From the NCBI RefSeq assembly GCF_029227915.1, contig NC_079878.1, forward strand, positions 13,390,001-13,454,000: 64,000 nucleotides of DNA, given 5' to 3'. The notes below the pieces were generated by a model. It was given only the letters and a program-made list of their open reading frames with translations, searched no databases and was not told the origin of the DNA. The DNA comes from Hydractinia symbiolongicarpus (Eukaryota; Cnidaria; Hydrozoa; Anthoathecata; Hydractiniidae). This document shows positions 13,168 to 22,487 of this stretch, piece after piece (the first letter of the stretch is position 1; every line of letters starts with the position of its first letter). Made by a program: the position numbers and the translations under genes.

Positions 13168-13731
13168 ATGGCACTGCCATTCCATGTTATTCGAAGTAGC
13201 CACACCCAAAGAAGCAGTCACGGTAAGTCACTTTCCGCTGGGAACAATATAGATCATAAAAATTCCGAATCAGATTGTTTCAAGTCGTGACAATAAGGAG
13301 ACCTGGGGTTTAAGTTGCTAACTTCAATTTGCCACTTCAAGCTCATTTTAATCAACTTCGTCGCCTGTCACATCTACCTATGCACGAATCAAAAATGGTA
13401 AGCTACGATAGATGCTGAAGAGGAATGAGGAAAACAACGCAAGATTAGATAAAAAAAAAATACTTGTATAAACAAAAAATTTATTTAAAGTTTTGAACTT
13501 GTTTTTTCCGGCCTAATGTATTTCTGCTAAGCAACCTGCGTGGCCTGGAAAATGTTAGATTCTAAGCTGGCTGTGATAATGCTAATTATGATGTTAACTG
13601 TTGTTGAAACTTCAGGAAAAAATTCAGGTTATATCGAAAACAATCGTAGAATGGCACTAAAGAAGAAAAAACAGCTGAAATATTACCAACTATCGAAAAG
13701 CCACGATTTTGGAGATGTATGCGTCATCTGA
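13168..13731 (+). CDS. Candidate small three-exon gene, possible mitochondrial or membrane protein
   Basis: Three exons can be linked in frame: 13168-13222 (ATG in AAAATGG context, donor G|GTAAGT, phase 1), 13342-13397 (donor ATG|GTAAGC, phase 0) and 13567-13731 (ends TGA). The product would be about 92 aa. The N-terminal part is rich in Arg, His and Ser and lacks acidic residues, like a mitochondrial presequence (MALPFHVIRSSHTQRSSH). A hydrophobic segment follows (LAVIMLIMMLTVVETSG), then a basic tail with RRMALKKKKQLKYY. I do not recognise the family. The weak point is the third acceptor (TTCTAAG|CTG), which lacks a good pyrimidine tract; an alternative is a single-exon ORF starting near 13540 with its own signal-like N-terminus. 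The gene lies just left of the tandem duplication. Confidence 0.42.
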
Positions 13732-13775
13732 CATTACACGTGTTACTGAAGTTATAGTTTCATTTTGAAGAGCTT

Positions 13776-13896
13776 GACCATCAACCCAATCCACAGGGTC
13801 TTTTGGCCCCTGAGCCGTTATTACGGAGTGGCCAACACCTTTTTGCCGCCATCAAATTAATTAAAAAGGAAAAATGCCCTGGGAACGAGGTTGTCT
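13776..13896 (-). mobile_element. Short MITE (CCAACCTCGTTCCCAGG family), copy 1
   Basis: About 120 bp present in unit A and absent at the matching place in unit B. On the minus strand it begins CAACCTCGTTCCCAGGGC and ends with GACCCTGTGGATTGGGTTG, which are imperfect inverted ends. The inner part (CGTAATAACGGCTCAG) matches the copy at 14681-14778 in opposite orientation. Confidence 0.6.
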
Positions 13897-14680
13897 AATC
13901 ATTACTGCTGTTTTCTCTCTTCCAATCTCTCCGACCCTGAGACACTGTAAGACGCACTTCTGCGTCTGCAAAAAAAAAAAAATTTTTCTGCGGTAGTTTA
14001 ACCACACCCTCATCTAAAGGTGTGTTTTGCTTTTTGGTATGAGAGATGACGGAAAAAATATTTTTCGCTATCTTCTCTCGGCAAAAAATCTGAGGACGGA
14101 GGTGGTTTAACCCATGTTTTAATGTCACCGGCTATGATCGAACATTAGACATCTTGCAACATTAAAAAAGGGCAAAAGGGATGTAAACAGAGCAAAAAAT
14201 GTGTTATGTGAAAAGGTCCAATATGTGTTGTCCAAAATTTCTGGAACGACAGATAACCAGAAATTGAATTCAACGACGATGTATTCTTAGAGAAATCTTA
14301 GATTAACTTAAGAAAACATTTAGCGTTAATGTGTTACATCTAACAACAGACCATTGAATCTTAATAAATGAAAAAAGAAACTTCAAACTTTTTTCCAAAG
14401 CTTAATTAAGACACTTGAATTGATTACAATTTTTAGACACTTGTTACGTGCGTACGAAAGCTTATTACATCTCGTGTCAGCTGACAACGAAACATATGAC
14501 TCTGCTGGCACTAACTTTTGTTAAATTAACACGACAACTATAAACAATAAGTCGCTTAGCAACACCTTTTATTAGGTAATTACTACTAAAAATCCGAGAC
14601 GTGATATAACATGACTCATTTTTATCGTAGTCATCAGTGTAATAACTTTACAACAGTAGAATATTTAAAGTAAAAATCCA

Positions 14681-14778
14681 ACCTCGTTCCCAGGGCATTT
14701 TGCCTAGTTGATGAAGTTCATAGCGCGGCCACTTCGTAATAACAGCGCAGAGGTCAGAAGACCCTGGGGAAAAGGTTG
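14681..14778 (+). mobile_element. Short MITE (CCAACCTCGTTCCCAGG family), copy 2
   Basis: About 98 bp, starting CCAACCTCGTTCCCAGGG and ending CCCTGGGGAAAAGGTTGG, so the ends are imperfect inverted repeats of about 18 bp. It is inserted in unit A only and is inverted relative to copy 1. The inside holds GGCCACTTCGTAATAACAGC, the counterpart of the inner part of copy 1. Confidence 0.65.
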
Positions 14779-15213
14779 GTAAGAATATGTCGACAGTAAA
14801 TTGAGGCTGTGTCTACACATGTACTCAAATTATGGAAGATCACATTTCAAGATTTTAATACGTTTGGTAATGTAGCATTTACAAGTGGGTCGATTACCTT
14901 ATACCAGAACGGGCTGTTTTACGACGGTCTTTTCAACGCAGGCTCTGGTCAAACGTCATTTAGGACCGCGTTTTTTATTTCTAAAGAGCTCATTCTTTGG
15001 CTTTTAGAACGGCCCCTAATTTTAAGAGACAGTTGTTGCGTAAAAACCATCTCTAAGGCATTAATAAGATAAAATGCAAAAAATATGGTGTGCACTAAGT
15101 TCTACATAGCAATCAGTAACGCTTAGGGGATGACGTAAAAAGGGCCGATTCTTATACAAGATTCTTATACAAGATATTTATACAAGACTCTGGTAGTTAA
15201 TTGTCATCGGAGA

Positions 15214-15250
15214 AGACACAAGTATAAATTTGCATAATTTATGACCTCAT
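15214..15250 (+). promoter_or_regulatory. Conserved upstream block with octamer, unit A
   Basis: ACACAAGTATAA followed by ATTTGCAT (15228-15235) and AATTTATGACCTCAT is almost identical to 19305-19340 in unit B, while DNA around it has diverged. ATTTGCAT is the POU octamer site. It lies 220 bp before the ATG of the pseudogene exon 1, about the same distance as in unit B. A TATAAA overlaps its left edge. Confidence 0.4.
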
Positions 15251-15454
15251 AAAAAATTACGCGATACACATAAAGCTTCTAATGTACTTAATTTTTCGGG
15301 AAGTGTAATACGTCATTTCTATTTAAATGCTTTAAACTCATCATTATAAGAAACATGTCTAGTGGCGCGTAAATAAAAGTCTTAAACAAATGGAAACTTG
15401 AACTAAAAAATTATAAACAACATTTAAGCGAAAACAAAGAAATAATTTCATATT

Positions 15455-17886
15455 ATGGGTTGTCTACATAGCTCTTACAAAATAAAACAATGGTTTCATC
15501 GTTATCCTGTCATGGTGAAGAATCGTTTTGGCATACAAAGGGTCATCATAGATGAACCTCCTCCAGCATCGATTAGAACTTATTGTCATTGGTTTCGATT
15601 CTTCAGTTAAAGATCTTGCAATATTTCTTGTGGTTGTACATAACATGCTTCGGCTTTTATTGTCCAAGCTATATTGTATTTGAGCTAGAAAAATAGAAAA
15701 ACATTGATGAATATTTCTTTCGTCTCTCTTTCGTTTCTATTTTTATCATGTCCACTTTGTAGTGAGGATTTTATTTAGTGCAAGAAAAATTGTTACATGT
15801 CCGTTTTATGACTGTACATTGGAATCTCTCTTAAGCGGACACCATTTGTGCAAAAAATAATATCTGCTTTATAGAGTTGTCCGCTTTACACAGATTTTGT
15901 AAAAAATATAGCAAAAATTTAAATAGAAAAATAGACTTGATCTTGAGGCAAAAAACCTATAAAAAAGTATTTGAAAGTGTAAATAAAAAAAAACTTGTAA
16001 ATGTTCAAAAGAGAAAAATGTCAATATAAATACATTACCCCCTGGAACTGACCTCTCTACAGCGGACAGGCTTAAGAATGGGTCATACTAAACAAATTTT
16101 TGTAAAGATTAATAATTCTTCAATCTTTGGTATGTTGTCTTTCAGACAGTTTATGGCTTTTTCAGGGCCATAAAAACGAAAATTTGCAGGGATTTCCAGG
16201 CCGTATTCACCTCCCCGGTTAATTTCCATAGAGTAATAAGGAAGGGATATGCTGCAAGTTTCAGATCTCTGCTTGTTTGAAACGAAAAAACTTGGCATTG
16301 GACAAAAAGATGAGGGTCATCGCTTACGCAGACAACATTCCAAAAATGGGATGTCAAGTGATTGCGGAACACTTCAAGATTGGGAAGGATTGTGTCTCAA
16401 ATATCTAAGTTTTTAAAGAAAGGAAGCATACCTTCAAATATTGTCTTCACTGTCTTTCTTCTCCCGAAACCAGTCTCTTGATACACCTTACGGTCGATCT
16501 CAATACGCTCTAATAGCCCCAGGGTAGTTTTTGAAAAAATTTGAGCTCATTTTGAGAAGAACCTCTATGTAGCGGGTTTATAGCGGACACCTTTTTGAGG
16601 TCCCGATGGTGTCCGCTATTTAGAGGCTATTTTGTAACAGTTTAGCCTCAGATCTATCCGTTCTTCCAAGTACCACCTGTCTGTCATATAGAACTGTTTG
16701 TTTAAGATGCCGTCCACTTTACCAGGGTTCCACTGTAATTAAAATACGTTCCCCTTACTTTTCTCGTATCTAGGTAATTCTTTATGTGTAATTTTTTTTC
16801 AATCAACTTATTGGAGATTTTCTTTCTTTTTGATTAAAACTAATTTTTGGTTCGCCCAAGGAGACTCCTTGTTTCACCTGAGCGCTAGAACAGACACATT
16901 TTAATTCGATTAACACAATTACGTAATTAACATAAGTATCAACAACAGGATACAAATGAGTGCACAGACGCTAGCGTCTTAAATCTGGGAACCCTGTTAA
17001 AAATGCTTGATAAATAGATCCAAAGTTTTGGTGATCCTCAAAATTTTGACGGCACCGGTGAAGATTATATCGACCTGTCGAAGTTGATAGCAAAGAGCAG
17101 GAGGAGATGATCCTGGTGAATCACCTAAAAAATGTTTCAATCGATTATTAAAACCTAAACATAGCAAACAATTTGTCGCAGTTTACAAGCCGCGAGCTGG
17201 TAGGAAAATTTAAAACTATAGCAGTTGTTTCTTTAAAGGGTCACGCACTATCAAACAACAAATTTCGTTAAAAGAAGTTTCTACCGTTTACAGAAAAAGG
17301 CATCGCTTGGGCTGTGGGGTGTTTCCAGGTTTGTAGAACTTTGGAGTTTTATTTTAGCTGAGAACAACATGAAAGAATCCGAAAGTTTATTGGATGAGTC
17401 GTACTGGGGTACTCGTCAACAGTTTTTGGGAGGAAAGATCATCGTTGATTGGGTGGATGCAAGTTATGGCAGTGGTCCGCTTGGTCCAATATTTGGGCTT
17501 CTGCTGAACCCTACTGTGGGTAAGACGTTTTTATATGGCAACAGTTACCACACGCTCCTGACATGAAAAAGTGGAAAGAGGGTTAGTGGCACTTCACAAC
17601 ATCATTGCTTTTTAATTAATATACCTTTAGGAAAATTAGACCACTGAATCATCCATTATTAATTGTCAATGACTACTGTAGTAGAGATTACAATGTCGCA
17701 CTGCATGATGGATTTAATTACCTGAAGAACTTTCATGACAAAGGACCTGGGTACAATTATTCGGGACGGAATTATTTATTAAGTAACTTAAATCCTTTTG
17801 CAGGACAACATTCTGGAATATGTTGCTGGAGGACTTTTCTTAAAGAAAAACAAGAAGAAAAAGAAAAAGCACCATTGTTAGAATAA
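15455..17886 (+). pseudogene. Pseudogene copy (unit A) of the duplicated four-exon gene
   Basis: Counterparts of the four exons of the intact copy are found at 15455-15610, 16949-17199, 17358-17519 and 17631-17886. Exon 1 keeps MGCLHSSYK and IIDEPPPASIRTYC, but its 3' part and donor are gone and the frame stops at 15608. Exon 2 has a nonsense codon (GATAAATAG, where the intact copy has AAATAC), a +1 frameshift near 17101-17115 (AGGAGGAGATGATCC) and a 6-bp insertion. Exon 3 is intact, with both splice sites. Exon 4 lacks one G at its start, which puts a stop within a few codons, and its first part is scrambled, but the later LHDGFNYLKNFHDKGPGY region is still readable. A 919-bp pogo-like element sits between exons 1 and 2. 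Clearly non-functional as a full-length protein. Confidence 0.85.
15817..16735. mobile_element. Non-autonomous pogo/Tigger-like element, 919 bp
   Basis: Starts CATTGGAATCTCTCTTAAGC and ends ...AAAGTGGACGGC-type sequence read in reverse (right end CCAGGGTTCCACTG). The ends are imperfect inverted repeats, flanked on both sides by TA (15815-15816 and 16736-16737), the expected target duplication for the Tc1/mariner-pogo group. Inside are further copies of the GCGGACA/TGTCCGC word (15849, 15888, 16062, 16583, 16611), so the termini are extended and nested. There is no transposase ORF. It interrupts the unit A pseudogene between exons 1 and 2. Confidence 0.7.
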
Positions 17887-19304
17887 AAGAGAAAATATCG
17901 TATCAGATAGCGAGTCGAAATTAAACAAGGAGAATCGGATATGTAGTGCAACAATACCAATTAGAAAAATAGGAGACCATCATTTTGTCCGAGATGAGAT
18001 CATCATATATCACCTAACCTGAAAAAAAGGCTAAATCGGTGGAACATGAACTTTGAAACATGAAAAAATCTTGCAAATGATTTAGATGTGCGAAATTTTT
18101 GATACAATTGCTCTTAAAATGTTGTTTTATATTTCTATCATTGACCACCTAATAACAGATGCGTCACCATGACAACAGACGCCATGTCGAACAAATTTCC
18201 TTGACTTTCCTCATCAAGCTAACTAAAAATTATGAAAAACTACCAAATTTCAACTCTTTTAACGGTATCTTCCAGAAGTTATTACAAAAAATTAGAGGGG
18301 GACTTTCCCCCGTCCCGGTTTGGGTTAATAACACATTCTTTTTTATAATACTGCAAGATATGCTTGGACTGACATTACACGTGTTACTGAAATTATGATT
18401 TTATTTCAGAGAGTCTGATAATGTCCTCTCTTTAAGTATCTCTAACTTCGAGACACGGAAAGACGAATATCTGGGTCTGCGCAAAGCAAAAATACTGACA
18501 TGCAGCCATAGCTCATGACCCTTCAACTTTAAAACATGGAAGAGATGTTAATGGCCCACGTGAAAGACAATTAGACTTTTCTTTTACCAGTGCCCAAACT
18601 AGTCCACTTTAGAACAACAGCTGACAGAGATCGAGTTCGATAACGAAATTTTTCCAGGATAAAATTGTGGATATTTTGAGTTGAGACGCTTCGACGATCG
18701 AATGTTAGACTAAACCGAATATTAAAACATGATATCGAAAAGCAACATCAAACTTTTTTCTTATTGCAAATGCCCTCGGAGGAAGACAGTTTGTTGCTAA
18801 ATAAATAAAATTCTGTTGCAAATTAAATAGACTTGCTACCGTTTGGATGAGAAAAACATTTGGACACTTGTTACGTGCGTACGAAATGTTATAACACCTC
18901 GCGTCAGCTGACATCACAACTTTTGTTAAATTAATAAAACAAAACAACAATAGTTTGCATGGCAACAGCATTTATCAGGTAATTACGACTGGAAATTTGA
19001 GAATTAATATAACATTACACAATGTAATAATTATACTGCACTTTAATATTTAAAGTAAAGATAATGTCAACATAACGATTGTAAATACTTCTACGCATGT
19101 GCCGACCTTTGTTTTATTTTAGCAATTTCACTCCTTCAAGGATGCCCCTTTTTAGAATTTAATACAATTCGTAATGCAAAGTTATGAAAATACTACATTC
19201 CGACATCTCTTAGACTAATTTTTAAAAAAATACACCTTTTTTTCATTGTCAGTTACATTGCATACAAATTATCGTGCTGGGTTATAACAGGATCACCCAC
19301 GGAG

Positions 19305-19340
19305 GAGACACAAGTATAATTTGCATAATTTATGACCTCA
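19305..19340 (+). promoter_or_regulatory. Conserved upstream block with octamer, unit B
   Basis: Same block as at 15214-15250: ACACAAGTATA, the octamer ATTTGCAT at 19319-19326, then AATTTATGACCTCAT. It is 214 bp before the ATG of the intact gene. Retention of both sequence and spacing between diverged copies suggests a promoter or enhancer element; this is inference. Confidence 0.45.
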
Positions 19341-19539
19341 TTAGGAATAATGTGTTTAATTATTTTGGCAAGTTTTGTACGTCATCTGTTTACATGCTTT
19401 AAATCACATCATTATAACTCTCAGCCGTACATAAAAACATGCATAGTGGCCAGAAGAGATAAACAGAGATCTTAAACTGAGGTGGAAACTTGTAAAATTT
19501 TAAGCAAAACTTAAAAAAGCACAAAAGTACTTTCATATT

Positions 19540-21717
19540 ATGGGCTGTCTACATAGCTCTTACAAACGAAAACAATGGTTTCATCGTTATCCTGGCATGG
19601 TGATGAATCGTTTTGCCATACAAATGGGCATCATAGATGAACCTCCTCCAGCATCGATTAAAACTTATTGTCTGCGGTTGTTACACTTGAAGTTTTTTGG
19701 ACAAACAAGTGATGGTGTAAGTATATTATTTCATAATACCTAATTCCGAGGTCTCTCCGTTTCATGCAACTGCTTAGATTGAAGTTAAAGTTCTTCGTAT
19801 GTTTGGCATAAATGGTCATTTTATTAAAAACCTAAAGGAGCAGGCTTGTGGGCAATTTTTGCTCTCGCAATTTTTACACGGATTTTCAAAGCAATCCTGC
19901 TCTTGTGTTAGTACCTTGGTTAATAAAAAAAATTCCCTTAAATTGATGATAAAAAATGAAATAAGCTATTCTATATCCAATATTACTTCTATTAAACTTT
20001 AGTTAAACCCTGCCTCTAGTTAGCAAACAATTCTTTATAAAAATATGTCTTTTATTTTTTGTATTACTGATACATTTTTTATTTTTTTTTTCTCGTCTCA
20101 GAATATGTACTGATATCAAACACAAAAAATATCTCCAATTTAAATTTGTTCGCGTGATTGAAAATTGTCAACCTGATATGTTTTGCCGAGCGCCGATGCA
20201 TCTGCTAAGATCTTTATCGAAGTATTTATATGTAACTGAGAAGTCGATTAACTTAATCTATTTTTAAATCCACAGGATACAGATGAGTGCACAGACGCTA
20301 GCGTATTAAATTTGGGAACCCTGTTGAAAATGCTCGATAAATACATCCGAAGTTTTGAAGATCCTCAAAACTTCGATGGCACTGGTGAAGATTATATCGA
20401 CCTGTTGAAGTTGATAGCAAACAGAAGAAGAAGATTCCCTGGTGAATCACCTAAAAAATGTTTCAATCGATTATTAAAACATAGCAAACAATTCGTCACA
20501 GTTTACAGGTCACGAGCTGGTAATAATATTTCCGACTATGCCGCGTTGTTGTTTTTTAAAAGGGCACGCACACTGTCAAACAACAAGTTTTGTTAAGAAT
20601 TCTTTACCGTTTACGCAAAGCGTCGTTTGTAGATTCATTTTTACTTGACAATTACTTTCAAGTTTCCATAAGCGATGTATAACAATTATGGGCAGCGGCA
20701 ATTCAAGCTTAGACTTAACGTAACCGTTTTTTGATTTAATACCGATATTTTCAGCGTATGGACGAAATACGACGTCGAAAATTATGACGTCGAAACGACG
20801 TTGTAGCGATTTCCCTGACTACGACATCGTGTGCTTGTTGATTGCTCTAAAAATTCCACTTTGTGCTCCAATTTTCCAAATCCAAAAGGATTTCAGGAAT
20901 GTTCCCTAGATTTTACAGCTTAAAGTTATCATATTTTAGCTGACCACAATATGAAAGAATCCGAAAGTTTATCGGATGACTCGTACTGGGGTACTCGTCA
21001 ACAGTTGTTGGGAGGAAAGATCATCGCTGATTGGGTGGATGCAAGTTATGGCGGTGGTCCGCTTGATCCAATATTTGGGGTTATGCTAAACCCTACTGTG
21101 GGTAAGACGGTTTATAACACTGATAAAACAACTCTTCTTAGCAACCTCATCCGGGTGACTTTTTTATCATTTTATCATCCGTATACGGTATGTCTGCCCG
21201 CAAGAAAAACGTCGTGCAATAAAAACACGTAATGTTTTTATATTAATAATACTAGCCTGTCTTTGTGCGATTTTATAGTGATGCTACGGACTCACGAAAT
21301 AGTAAATGTATTATGTGAAGAATGGACACGCCCCTCAGTTTATCCATCAGCTACTGACAAGTACAAAATCATTACTTTTTGGTTCATTAAACTTCCATTA
21401 TATATTTAGGGAAAGTTGGACCAGGGAATGGCTCCATCATACATCGATGGTTATTTGATAATGACGGTTGTATGGCTTACCATGCCGCAGTGCATGACGG
21501 ATTCGGTTACCTAAAAAACTTTCATGACAAGGGACCTGGGTACGATTATTTAGAACGAAACTATTTATTAAGCAATTTAAATCCGTTGGCAGGACAACGT
21601 ACTGGAATATGTTTCTGGAAGACTCTTCTTAAAGAAGAAAAGGAAAGGGAAGAAAAAGAAGAAAGAGAAGGAGAAAAAGCACCGTTAATAGACCAATACA
21701 AGGAGAGAATATTGTAA
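19540..21717 (+). CDS. Intact copy of the duplicated gene: unrecognised 296-aa protein, four exons
   Basis: Exons 19540-19716, 20276-20519, 20940-21101 and 21410-21717 join in phases 0, 1 and 1 through GT-AG sites (donors GGT|GTAAGT, G|GTAATA, G|GTAAGA) and give 296 residues. The internal acceptor of exon 2 and the donor GCTG|GTAATA are preferred over reading to the in-frame stop at 20594 because exon 3 needs exactly one incoming base. The protein starts MGCLHSSYKRKQ, an N-myristoylation/palmitoylation-like start followed by basic residues. Exon 2 is basic and helical (NRRRRFPGESPKK). Exons 3-4 form a glycine-rich conserved unit: YWGTRQQLLGGK, DPIFGVMLNPTVG, GPGNGSIIHRW, then YHAAVHDGFGYLKNFHDKG and PGYDYLERNYL. 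A Glu/Lys-rich tail ends the protein. The His-His-Asp cluster suggests an enzyme, but I cannot name the family. Exons 3 and 4 are the best conserved in the pseudogene copy. Confidence 0.75.
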
Positions 21718-22487
21718 ATTCTGTCAGATAATGAGGTAAAATTAAAGAAGAATGATGGATATGAAATGTCATGTGCAGAAAAAAAGCAATCAGCATGTCA
21801 CGCTTGATTTGAGATGATTCAAGTAAAAAAAGTGATCAGTTGCTACGACAACCTAATACGCTTTAAAAGATGTTACTCATGCCCCAGTAATGTGTACCAG
21901 AAAAACAAGTGCATGACGTAGATAAGACTGAGAGATTTTCTTAAAAAAAATGCCTTCATGTGCTTGTGAAAGGCAAAAATCTGTTGTAGAATACATTTAG
22001 ATAAACTTCAAAATTATCTTTTTTGTAATAATTACCTAAGAGAATGTACTTCAAAGATAATTTATTTATTTTACAGACTAATAGCTACATAATATTTTAA
22101 CTATAAAATCTGTTTGATAAAATAATTTCTAGAATAAATATTTTATTATCCCCCTCGAGTATTAATTTTTGTATTTATCATCTGGATTTATTCAAATCCC
22201 CTATTAAACTTAATAACAGAAAGAAGCAGCCGTTTTTCCACGAAATATTCCCTTAATTGTTCCAACATTAATTGTCCCATCCCCTCAATTATCAGTTTTT
22301 AATACTCTCTGCAAATCCACTGCCCTCCCCCCACCCCTCCCACTTATCCCTATCTTCCGCTTATTCGACACCCTGTAGCAGATAGACGCGAAATGAAAAT
22401 TAAAACTGGCGAAAAGCCTTGAATTGGGGACAAAGATTTACTATCAGCAATAATAAAAATGTGACTAAAACGCGTACAAAATATGTC
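21718..22487. other. Intergenic region between convergent genes
   Basis: Separates the plus-strand gene ending at 21717 from the minus-strand gene ending at 22488, so both 3'UTRs lie here. AATAAA occurs at 22134-22139 and may be the poly(A) signal of the plus-strand gene. A C-rich stretch lies at 22321-22351. No exon seen. Confidence 0.4.

Larger units (their letters stand above)
13729..17960 (+). repeat. Left unit of a tandem duplication (unit A)
   Basis: Sequence from about 13729 (TGACATTACACGTGTTACTGAA) to about 17960 is repeated in order at 18366-21760. Shared blocks include GACACTTGTTACGTGCGTACGAAA (14440 and 18861), the ACACAAGTATAA...TTTGCATAATTTATGACCTCAT block (15217 and 19308) and all four exons of the gene described below. 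Unit A is longer because it took insertions: two small MITEs (13776-13896 and 14681-14778) and a pogo-like element (15817-16735). The copies have diverged considerably in non-coding DNA, so the duplication is not recent. Confidence 0.85.
18366..21760 (+). repeat. Right unit of the tandem duplication (unit B)
   Basis: Counterpart of 13729-17960, in the same orientation, without the three transposon insertions found in unit A. It carries the intact copy of the duplicated gene. Boundaries were judged by eye: similarity starts at TGACATTACACGTGTTACTGAA near 18374 and fades shortly after the stop codon at 21717. Confidence 0.85.

Noticed and set aside
20312-20596. Reading exon 2 of the intact duplicated gene as a separate 94-aa ORF starting at MGTLL
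   Set aside because: The open frame continues upstream to an AG acceptor, and a phase-1 donor at 20519 fits exon 3, so this is an internal exon.
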